Source of the DNA: Phycisphaerae bacterium
Lineage (GTDB): Bacteria; Planctomycetota; Phycisphaerae; Sedimentisphaerales; UBA12454
Assembly: GCA_028712345.1 (NCBI GenBank)
Contig: JAQTQF010000025.1
Coordinates: 1-12,641 of the forward strand
DNA length: 12,641 nt
Reading direction: 5' to 3'
Made by a program: the position numbers and the translations under genes. The notes below the pieces were generated by a model. The model saw only the letters and a program-made list of their open reading frames with translations. It did no database searches and was not told the origin of the DNA. Positions 5,855 to 12,641 of this stretch are shown here, one piece after another; position 1 is the first letter of the stretch, and each line of letters starts with the position of its first letter.

Positions 5855-7331
5855 TTTTCTGTAAAATCTTTCGCTGCAGTTTTGCCATCAGCATAAAGGC
5901 CTTCTTTGGCTGAAACTTATCCGTCAGCAATCCGCTGCCGAGGACCGCGTTATTATTACCATCGGCAAGAGCAGAATAGGTTACCGTGTTGATAAACGGT
6001 TTGCTCAGGGCAACTTCGCAAAAATTCTCAATCCACTTGGCCTGAAGAGTCTGGTCCCATGGTTTATACCACAATCCCGCCTTGTCAGACTCCTGGCCTT
6101 CGGCATCGTTCGTATTCGGCACACTGAACGCCGTAATGTGCAGCGGTTTGGGCAAAGGAGAAAATCTGTCGAGCATCGCAGAAATCTGCATCATATCTCG
6201 CAGATGCATTCCGGGAACATCTTTGCCGAAAATCATTTGAACGCCAAGCGCATCATAATTAATCCCCGCCTGTGTTACCATATCCACATAAACCAGCGGA
6301 GGTATCGTATCGGAGTTGTGAGCATAATACTCACCCCACGGGTAAACTATTTCTATCATCTTAAGACTGCGATTGTCAGCCTCTCTTGCCGCCAGACAGG
6401 CTGTTCTTGTAATTTCCAAAACTCTCTCAAAACTGAACTTAAAATAATTAAGGGCATTCAGGCCGCTTATCACCTGCCAAATGTGAACATATTTTGCGTA
6501 TCTGGTTACAACCTTTGAGACGAATTCATACGCCGCTTCACGAATAGTTTCAAAATCGGCGCCGCCGTTGACCAGCCAGGCCGGCAGAAACTTCTCATCA
6601 AAGCACAGCAGAGGCCCGGCACAAAGCAGGATTCGTCTTTTGCCGAGAATTTCGATAGACTTATCAAGCTCGACAAAATCAAAATCACCTTTAATCGGCT
6701 CAATTTTCGCCCAGTTGATTGGAATACTGACATGAGCAAAAAGCTCAAAAGCGCCTTTGAGGTAATTTTCGTCTTCGAGCTTTTCAGGTTCTATTTTGCA
6801 CCCCAGACTCGAACGGGCGAAGCTGCGATTTTTCAGCCGGGCTTCAAAAAACAGCTCGGCATATTTGATAGCCAGCTGTTCCGAAAACTTCAAGGCCTTC
6901 GTCAGACACTTATCCGCAACTGCCGAGGCTTTTTCCGGCTCACCGATATTTTCGAGCGACTGAATGAACAGCTTCTGAATTTCAGATATCTGGTTGCCAA
7001 GCTCGCTTTTCTGGTCGAATATAGACCAGTCCTCGCGTTTAATAGTTATCTCCATAAGCTTGGCACGGGCAAGTTCAACATTCAGAATATACGGCTGCTG
7101 CCTGTCCGGCAGACGAGTCGTATAAAGCATAACATTGCCGAATCCCTCGACGGGCCATAAGAGGCAAATGCCGGCAGGCTCAGAGCCTCTCGTTTTGCAG
7201 TCTATTATTCCATCGCTGAAAGTTATATGTTTGGTACTGCGGAACGGTATCTTATCGGCGCCGAATAGCGTAACGCCGGTAAGAACAAAGTCTTTGGCAA
7301 TTTTACCGCCCTGAAAAACCTGAAATTTCAC
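5847..7331 (-). CDS. GH10-xylanase-fold protein lacking both catalytic glutamates
   Basis: The 494-residue protein has an N-terminal beta region (about 1-100), a helical linker, and from about 195 a barrel that follows glycoside hydrolase family 10: 'INWAKIEPIKGDFDF' (205-219) for the usual MKW..-EP..G.F.F, 'LPAWL' (249-253), 'YAKYVHIWQVISG' (278-290), 'LHITAFSV' (397-404) and a closing 'GLLTDKFQPKKAF'. In GH10 the acid/base is the Glu of W-x-V-x-N-E and the nucleophile is the Glu of ITE; here these are Gly290 and Ala401. The usual LVWH histidine is also replaced (LLCFDE). It is therefore probably not a hydrolase and may bind glycan or serve structurally. There is no signal peptide. Start is GTG at 7329-7331 with TGAGG eight bases before. 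It is the first gene of the block. Confidence 0.8.
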   Translation of the reverse strand: MKFQVFQGGKIAKDFVLTGVTLFGADKIPFRSTKHITFSDGIIDCKTRGSEPAGICLLWPVEGFGNVMLYTTRLPDRQQPYILNVELARAKLMEITIKREDWSIFDQKSELGNQISEIQKLFIQSLENIGEPEKASAVADKCLTKALKFSEQLAIKYAELFFEARLKNRSFARSSLGCKIEPEKLEDENYLKGAFELFAHVSIPINWAKIEPIKGDFDFVELDKSIEILGKRRILLCAGPLLCFDEKFLPAWLVNGGADFETIREAAYEFVSKVVTRYAKYVHIWQVISGLNALNYFKFSFERVLEITRTACLAAREADNRSLKMIEIVYPWGEYYAHNSDTIPPLVYVDMVTQAGINYDALGVQMIFGKDVPGMHLRDMMQISAMLDRFSPLPKPLHITAFSVPNTNDAEGQESDKAGLWYKPWDQTLQAKWIENFCEVALSKPFINTVTYSALADGNNNAVLGSGLLTDKFQPKKAFMLMAKLQRKILQKNG

Positions 7332-7382
7332 CAGTTAAGCCTCAAAATTTATGTTGAATATGGAAAATTGTATAAAAACGGG

Positions 7383-7410
7383 ATTATAGCAATAAAACAC
7401 GACAAAGCAA
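7383..7410 (-). promoter_or_regulatory. Candidate promoter of the five-gene minus-strand block
   Basis: The minus strand shows a perfect TATAAT (7388-7383), preceded after 16 bases by TTGCTT (7410-7405, 3/6). Transcription would start about 45 bases before the GTG of the GH10-like gene. The -10 is excellent and the -35 poor. Confidence 0.4.
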
Positions 7411-7527
7411 TGAAACTTTTGACAGGACAAAACATATACAAAAGACAGCACTGTCCCCAACAAACCAGAGGGAATAAAAGATTTATTTTAACCACAGATT
7501 ATACGAATAATTTTTAGAACTATATTT

Positions 7528-7594
7528 ATCCCGTTAGAGACAAGGTATCTCTGATGCCTTATGGCCGCCAAAGGCGGCAGGTCTCTAACGGGAT
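7528..7594. repeat. 67-base three-way-junction palindromic element (REP/MITE-like)
   Basis: The outer stem is 14 perfect pairs: ATCCCGTTAGAGAC (7528-7541) with GTCTCTAACGGGAT (7581-7594). Inside are two further hairpins: AAGGTATC-TCT-GATGCCTT (7542-7560, eight pairs with one G-U) and GCCGCC-AAA-GGCGGC (7564-7578, six pairs). Only ATG and AG are unpaired at the junction, so 56 of 67 bases pair. The whole looks like a cloverleaf-like structured RNA or a folded single-stranded DNA element. No transposase is adjacent. It precedes the small lipoprotein gene by 59 bases. Confidence 0.7.
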
Positions 7595-7653
7595 TTGTCT
7601 TGATTTTGGGGGATATTGTAATTATATATAATTCTAAAGGTAGGAGATAACAA

Positions 7654-8031
7654 ATGAAAGATATGGGTTTGGTACTACTGCTGGGCAGCCTGTTGTTGCA
7701 AAGCGGATGCGTCTGTTCTAATACCATTATCAGGCCGGTAGTATATGTTACCGACACGATTGACGGACAGCAGTACACCGTTTCAGCAAAAACGGGAGCC
7801 GATGGCAAATTCGCCAACAGCATATCGAAAAACAATAAAACCCAAACAATGTCAGGACAGGTGACAAAATCCGATGATAAATACATAGTGGAAATCGACT
7901 ACAACTGCGCAAGAACCAACAGCCCCGACATAAGAGAAACCAAGACAAGAATACAAATGCAGGAAGGACAGTCGCAGAAATTGGCCGGCATGGACAACGA
8001 TGCTGTTTTTATTAGAATATCAAACAAATAG
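7654..8031 (+). CDS. Small putative lipoprotein
   Basis: The 125-residue product starts MKDMG, followed by a hydrophobic run and 'LQSGC' with a lipidation Cys at 19; the residue three before the Cys is Gln rather than Leu/Val, a slightly atypical lipobox. The mature part is polar and probably beta-rich ('VVYVTDTIDGQQYTVSAKTG', then 'MSGQVTKSDDKYIVEIDYN') and matches no family I know. The ATG has AGGAG seven bases upstream. It opens the plus-strand side of the accessory stretch, 57 bases before the GIY-YIG-like gene; whether they share a transcript is unclear. Confidence 0.75.
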   Translation: MKDMGLVLLLGSLLLQSGCVCSNTIIRPVVYVTDTIDGQQYTVSAKTGADGKFANSISKNNKTQTMSGQVTKSDDKYIVEIDYNCARTNSPDIRETKTRIQMQEGQSQKLAGMDNDAVFIRISNK

Positions 8032-8087
8032 AAATTAAAGGTGTCAGAAATGCTCTGCAGAAAACACAAGAAAATTAAAAGGCTAAA

Positions 8088-8402
8088 GTGAAAAAAGCTG
8101 GAATGCTCCACATGAAAGTCATTTATAAAATCACATACCCAAATGGCAAGATTTATATTGGCAAAGATTTAACTAACAGCATTAATTATTTCGGCAGTGC
8201 CGACAGCAAAATAATAGAAAAAGATTTTACAAGGGAACAGAGACATAGCTTTACGATTACAAAGGAGATTTTATGGGAATCTGAAATTGCCTCCGACAAA
8301 GAAGTAAGTCAAAAAGAAGTTGAATATATAAAATCCCATAAATCTAATGACCCTGCTATTGGCTATAATTTATGGCCAAAAACAAAAAATCCTAAGGCAT
8401 AG
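8088..8402 (+). CDS. Small GIY-YIG-like protein
   Basis: The protein of 96-104 residues has the GIY-YIG core as 'VIYKITYPNGKIYIGK' (about 11-26): the first motif is VIY instead of GIY, and YIG is intact. It continues with 'NYFGSADSKIIEK', 'FTITKEILWES' and 'QKEVEYIKSHKSNDP' plus 'IGYNLWP', the layout of small GIY-YIG proteins, with the catalytic-type Glu at about 77-79. The catalytic Arg expected some ten residues after YIG is not visible. Members are DNA endonucleases or repair enzymes; nuclease activity here is uncertain. Two starts are possible: GTG at 8088 with AAGG five bases before, or ATG at 8112, which begins the conserved core directly. An AT-rich gene in an accessory stretch, likely acquired. 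Confidence 0.78.
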   Translation: MKKAGMLHMKVIYKITYPNGKIYIGKDLTNSINYFGSADSKIIEKDFTREQRHSFTITKEILWESEIASDKEVSQKEVEYIKSHKSNDPAIGYNLWPKTKNPKA

Positions 8403-8418
8403 CCGCCAATACGGCTTT
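8401..8418 (+). terminator. Weak terminator-like hairpin at the end of the GIY-YIG-like gene
   Basis: AGCCG-6-CGGCT (8401-8416) starts within the stop codon and is followed by TT then a broken T-rich stretch (TTGTCCATTTTT). The stem has five pairs and the tail is interrupted, so termination here is a suggestion only. Confidence 0.28.
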
Positions 8419-8503
8419 GTCCATTTTTCACTTTTGATATGTATTTTTCATATTTTATGTTTTATTTTGAATTTATACTCCTGTCCCCTATTTACTTTAG
8501 CTC

Positions 8504-8532
8504 TTGACTATTTGCCGCAAAGGGGGTATTTT
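8504..8532 (+). promoter_or_regulatory. Candidate promoter of enolase
   Basis: TTGACT (8504-8509, 5/6), a 17-base spacer and TATTTT (8527-8532, 4/6) form a good sigma70-type promoter. Transcription would start near 8539 and give a leader of about 90 bases. The leader holds a small inverted repeat ATCCCG-10-CGGGAT (8537-8558) and then the heptamer array. Confidence 0.55.
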
Positions 8533-8577
8533 TTCTATCCCGTAAGCAGTTTCGGGATTAGCGGTTAAGGTGCTTTT

Positions 8578-8612
8578 CTAAACCCTATCCCCTAAACCCT
8601 ATACCCTAAGTT
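8578..8612. repeat. Tandem CTAWMCC heptamers upstream of enolase
   Basis: Four 7-base units fit CTAWMCC (8578-8605) in exact register, with a fifth degenerate unit CTAAGTT (8606-8612). Units 1 and 3 are identical, so it can also be read as a 14-base repeat. TAA triplets at 8579, 8593 and 8607 fall in all three plus-strand frames. It ends just before the enolase ribosome binding site. It shares period and CTA anchor with the array at 4983-5017. Confidence 0.65.
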
Positions 8613-8629
8613 AAGAAAGGAATTTAAAG

Positions 8630-9916
<1,287 letters not shown>

Positions 9917-9940
9917 AAACAAAAAAATAGAAGCACACCA

Positions 9941-9975
9941 AAAGCCTCTGGTTTGTAAAATCAGGGGCTTTTTTT
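9941..9975 (+). terminator. Intrinsic terminator of enolase
   Basis: AAAGCCTCTG (9941-9950) pairs with CAGGGGCTTT (9962-9971) in ten pairs with one G-U, an 11-base loop and a run of seven T (9969-9975). It begins 24 bases after the stop codon. Confidence 0.88.
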
Positions 9976-10051
9976 ATCAAAAACACCGATTTGTTAAAAT
10001 GGATAAAGTCTTATAATAACCACTTTTTTAACTCCATAATCAGGTTCCGGC

Positions 10052-10080
10052 TTGACATAAATTTAAATATAACATACAAT
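10052..10080 (+). promoter_or_regulatory. Strong sigma70-type promoter of the large secreted protein
   Basis: TTGACA (10052-10057, 6/6), exactly 17 bases, then TACAAT (10075-10080, 5/6). It is one of the two best promoter matches in the window. Transcription would start near 10087, leaving a leader of about 110 bases. A weaker TATAAT at 10012-10017 with TTGTTA 15 bases before it is less convincing. Confidence 0.75.
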
Positions 10081-10086
10081 TGCACC

Positions 10087-10195
10087 AATGTGTACGGGGG
10101 GGCAAATCGTAACAGGCAATACGCAAATAGCGTTTGTGTTTTTGCATATTGAGAGAGAATAATTTTTTAATATGGTTTGATGCAGGAGGTAAAAA
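10087..10195 (+). promoter_or_regulatory. Leader of the secreted-protein mRNA with a G tract, a hairpin and a strong ribosome binding site
   Basis: The leader has a run of seven G (10096-10102), then a hairpin ACGCAAA-TAGCG-TTTGTGT (10121-10139, seven pairs with one G-U) directly followed by T10139-10143, which looks like a weak attenuator. It closes with AGGAGGT five bases before the ATG, the strongest ribosome binding site in the window. No known riboswitch fits. Confidence 0.4.
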
Positions 10196-12641
10196 ATGAG
10201 GTTAGAATTAAGAAAATTTGTTTGTTTGTTTGTTGTAGTTCTCTGTACATCGCACCTCGCATTTGCTGACTGGAATGAAGGTGAAGCTTACAAGATGCAT
10301 TTTCCACAGTTGCCCGACCCTATGGGCTGGGATGTGCGCGCCAATGAACCAGAACTTGCTGACGATTTTATGTGCACCGAAAGCGGTTTAATCAGTGATA
10401 TCCACATCTGGTACTCAGTTTTTGGTGACGAATATTCAGCTCTGCTTCAGGGCGGCGTAGTGCGAATCTACGCCGATGTTCCGGCCGGTACCGGAGGAAT
10501 AAACTACAGCCGACCGGGTGCAAAGCTTTGGGAATGGGTGTTTGGCCAAAACGATTTAGTAATTCGTCGATATGCTACAGGCGAACAGGGATGGTATGAC
10601 CCAAGAGAAGGTGTAGTATTACCCAACAACCACTATCAGATTTGGCAGCTTAATTTGACAAATATCCCAGAGCCGTTTACGCAGACAGAAGGCCAAATCT
10701 ACTGGCTTGCCGTACAGTTTAACGCAACTTTCGCTATGGGCTGGAAGACATCTCTAAATCACTGGAATGATATAGCGGTTTGGAGGAATGCTCTCGGTGC
10801 TCAGTGGCAACCGCTTGAAGACCCGCTTACAGGCGCACCATTGGATTTCGCTTTCATCATTACCGGTGGACCGGTTGTCAGCCTTGATTTCGGCGATGCA
10901 CCGGATAATGCCGCAGCGCCGGGTTATCCGACACTTCTCCCCAACGGAGCTCGCCACACAATCGTAGCGGGAATGTTCCTCGGCGGTTCAGTCGATGCCG
11001 AGGCGGACGGTCAGCCTACGGCAAATGCGGACGGTGATGACCTCAATCCGCTGGCAGTACCCGACGACGAGGACGGCGTAACATTCGCCGCAACACTAAT
11101 ACCCGGACAAGCTGCAACGGTTAATGTTGTCGCTTCAGTGCCCGGCATACTTGACGCATGGGTAGATTTTAACATTGACGGAAGCTGGATGGAGGCAGGC
11201 GACCAGATTGCCCCATCAGTACCGCTCGTTGTCGGAAACAATCCAATTACCTTTAATGTGCCTGCAACGGCTACACCCGGAACGACTTATGCAAGATTTC
11301 GTTTCAGCAGTATAGGCGGCCTGACACCATCCGGGCTTGCTCCGGACGGCGAAGTCGAAGATTATACCGTGACAATCGAGCGGGAGACACCCGATCCCAA
11401 TGTCAAATACATCCAGTATCCTGATTTGACACCAAGGGGAATTGACATTCGTGTTGATGAGTCTGACGGTGTTGTAAGGCATATAGCCGATGATTTCAAC
11501 TGCACTCAGACCGGCCCGATTACTGATGTCCATTTCTGGGGCTCGTGGGAGGATGACGATAAAGGGCAGATTGGTTCTATAGAAGTTAAGATTTATAGCG
11601 ATGACCCGGTCGGTGCCGGTGGAACATATCCTGATAATCAATACTCAATGCCTGACGAGTTGCTCTGGCAACATAAGTTCTATGACGGCCAATTTGTCGA
11701 ATCACTATATTACGACTTAGGCGAAGAGTTTGAATGGTGGTGGGACCCATATTTTGGCGATTTGAAACAAAATGGCGACCATCAGGTATGGAAGTACGAT
11801 ATTTATATCGACCCCGCCGATGCCTTTATACAGCAGGGAACTCCTGATAATCCGCTTATTTACTGGCTGGAACTCCGGGTTAATAAGGCATACAACCCGG
11901 ACGCTAACGGTTTCGGCTGGAAGACATCGACAGAACACTGGAATGACGACGCAGTCTTCGCAAATGGTGCAATTTATCCCTGGGTAAGCGGCTGGAGCGA
12001 ACTGCGTTATCCGCCGGGACACCCGTATTCTCCGGAGTCGCTGGATATGGCTTTTGCCATTACGACGGGAGCAGAGCCTAATATACCGGAAGACCCGAAT
12101 CTGAAATACTTGCAGCCGCCGGATACGACGGAAATGGGAATCGATGTTCGTTTCGACAGAAGCGACGGGATTATGCGCACTTTGGCAGATGATTTCCCAT
12201 GCACTTCAAAGGGAAGAATTACAGATGTTCATCTGTGGTGTTCATGGTTCAACGATATCAAGGGCGATGTCGAAAAGATTCACTTGAGCATTCATAAGGA
12301 TATTCCTGCTTCGCAAAGCCCGACCGGCTACAGCATGCCGGGCGCTTTGTTATGGGAAAGGGATTGTACGCCTGCCGATTTCAATGAAACCCTTGCATAT
12401 ACCCTGCCGCAGGGACAGCACGAATGGTGGTGGGACCCGTATATGGCAATTCCGGCAAATTGGCTGGGGGATACACAGATATGGCGATACGATATTGATA
12501 TTCCATGGGATGATGCGTTTGAACAGCAAGGCGAACCTAATACTCCGCTTGTTTACTGGCTCGATGCCTATGCCATCGTCAATGACCCGACCGGCGGAGA
12601 GGCTATGATGGGCTGGAAGACTTCGACAAAGCACTGGAATG
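10196..12641 (+). CDS. Large exported modular protein: three 'GWKTS..HWND' modules plus GEVED domain, 3' end beyond the window
   Basis: The frame from ATG 10196 stays open to the edge: 815 codons, no stop. A signal peptide (MRLELRKF, hydrophobic run, 'HLAFA', cleavage near 24) marks export. Module 1 spans about 32-224, with 'ADDFMCTESGLISDIHIW' and 'MGWKTSLNHWND'. A GEVED domain spans about 229-394: 'LDFGDAPD', acidic 'DGDDLNPLAVPDDEDGV', 'AWVDFNIDGSW' and 'PDGEVEDYTVTI'. Module 2 spans about 403-624 and module 3 about 637-815+, both with 'ADDF.CT', 'ITDVH.W.SW', 'EWWWDPY', an 'AF.QQG.P..PL.YWL' stretch, and 'GWKTST.HWN'. In their first 48 residues modules 2 and 3 agree at 30 positions by eye. 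I believe the module is catalogued as DUF7901, common in Phycisphaerae; function unknown. GEVED occurs in cell-surface proteins. A C-terminal anchor may follow outside the window. Confidence 0.9.
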   Translation, partial: MRLELRKFVCLFVVVLCTSHLAFADWNEGEAYKMHFPQLPDPMGWDVRANEPELADDFMCTESGLISDIHIWYSVFGDEYSALLQGGVVRIYADVPAGTGGINYSRPGAKLWEWVFGQNDLVIRRYATGEQGWYDPREGVVLPNNHYQIWQLNLTNIPEPFTQTEGQIYWLAVQFNATFAMGWKTSLNHWNDIAVWRNALGAQWQPLEDPLTGAPLDFAFIITGGPVVSLDFGDAPDNAAAPGYPTLLPNGARHTIVAGMFLGGSVDAEADGQPTANADGDDLNPLAVPDDEDGVTFAATLIPGQAATVNVVASVPGILDAWVDFNIDGSWMEAGDQIAPSVPLVVGNNPITFNVPATATPGTTYARFRFSSIGGLTPSGLAPDGEVEDYTVTIERETPDPNVKYIQYPDLTPRGIDIRVDESDGVVRHIADDFNCTQTGPITDVHFWGSWEDDDKGQIGSIEVKIYSDDPVGAGGTYPDNQYSMPDELLWQHKFYDGQFVESLYYDLGEEFEWWWDPYFGDLKQNGDHQVWKYDIYIDPADAFIQQGTPDNPLIYWLELRVNKAYNPDANGFGWKTSTEHWNDDAVFANGAIYPWVSGWSELRYPPGHPYSPESLDMAFAITTGAEPNIPEDPNLKYLQPPDTTEMGIDVRFDRSDGIMRTLADDFPCTSKGRITDVHLWCSWFNDIKGDVEKIHLSIHKDIPASQSPTGYSMPGALLWERDCTPADFNETLAYTLPQGQHEWWWDPYMAIPANWLGDTQIWRYDIDIPWDDAFEQQGEPNTPLVYWLDAYAIVNDPTGGEAMMGWKTSTKHWN

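Larger units (their letters stand above)
7332..7653. other. 322-base divergent intergenic region
   Basis: This AT-rich spacer separates the minus-strand block from the plus-strand lipoprotein gene. It holds a promoter candidate for the minus block (7383-7410), a small palindrome GACAG-CA-CTGTC near 7444-7455, the three-way-junction palindromic element (7528-7594), and a promoter-like TTGATT-17-TATATA at 7600-7628 within a palindromic ATTATATATAAT (7621-7632). I see no convincing gene here; an open minus-strand frame at 7488-7886 is an artefact of overlap with the lipoprotein gene and the palindrome. Confidence 0.6.

Noticed and set aside
7419..7440. Plus-strand promoter TTGACA ... TATACA
   Set aside because: The boxes are only ten bases apart, too close for a sigma70-type promoter.
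7528..7594. Integron attC site, because of GTTAGAG and CTCTAAC at the ends of a palindrome
   Set aside because: In attC the AAC-type box comes first and GTTRRRY last, with extrahelical bases; here the order is reversed on both strands and the outer stem is perfect. No integrase is present.
7488..7886. 132-codon minus-strand frame covering the palindromic element
   Set aside because: Its N-terminal part is opposite the lipoprotein gene and the rest runs through the palindrome; no domain or ribosome binding site supports it.
8347..8568. 73-codon plus-strand frame running past the GIY-YIG-like gene
   Set aside because: It begins inside the GIY-YIG-like gene in another frame and crosses the enolase promoter; the hydrophobic stretch comes from T-rich spacer.
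8578..8612. Telomere-type CCCTAA repeat or contamination from a eukaryote
   Set aside because: Only about five units, strictly followed by a bacterial ribosome binding site and enolase; unit sequence varies except for the CTA anchor.
10096..10140. c-di-GMP-I (GEMM) riboswitch, suggested by GGGCAAA and ACGCAAA
   Set aside because: The hairpin expected between these motifs, the tetraloop-receptor segment and the second half of the aptamer are not there.
11216..11641. 141-codon minus-strand frame, and other minus frames from 10754 to 12634
   Set aside because: All lie opposite the continuous 815-codon plus frame with signal peptide and domains, and are shadows of it.

Overview
The window looks like a chromosomal segment from a Planctomycetota bacterium, most likely class Phycisphaerae (Sedimentisphaerales-like). 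The basis is the large secreted protein at the right end, which joins repeated 'GWKTS..HWND' modules to a GEVED domain, together with a planctomycete-type small protein behind a ComEA-like protein. This placement is inferred from family resemblance, not from a marker tree.

The left 7.3 kb is almost entirely minus-strand genes in three transcriptional blocks, read right to left. Block 1 (7331 to 3254) holds five tightly packed genes: a GH10-fold protein that has lost both catalytic glutamates, a membrane-anchored helix-hairpin-helix (ComEA-like) protein, an unrecognised 165-residue protein, a lipoprotein and a homocysteine S-methyltransferase-type protein. It has a TATAAT-containing promoter candidate in front and a small intrinsic terminator behind. 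Block 2 is one processive family 2 glycosyltransferase (3033 to 1543) with a near-consensus sigma70-type promoter whose -35 box sits inside an 11-bp inverted repeat. Block 3 (1367 to the left edge) is a DUF502 membrane protein, the ribosome hibernation factor hpf (TTG start) and the beginning of a PtsN-like PTS IIA gene.

From 7332 to 8629 lies a looser, AT-rich, accessory-looking stretch: a 67-base palindromic element predicted to fold as a three-way junction, a small lipoprotein, a small GIY-YIG-like protein, then a promoter and a heptamer repeat array in front of enolase. Enolase (8630-9916) is complete and canonical and is followed by a clear intrinsic terminator.

The right end holds the longest gene: an open frame from 10196 through the window edge (at least 815 residues, no stop) with a strong promoter, a leader of about 110 bases and a strong ribosome binding site. 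It encodes an exported protein with three copies of one module and a GEVED domain after the first.

The strongest items for a second look are the three-way-junction element, the GH10-like protein without catalytic residues, the two CTAnnnn heptamer arrays that put stop triplets in all three frames, the inverted repeat over the glycosyltransferase promoter, and the modular secreted protein. No complete defence system, CRISPR array, integrase or rRNA/tRNA gene was found.
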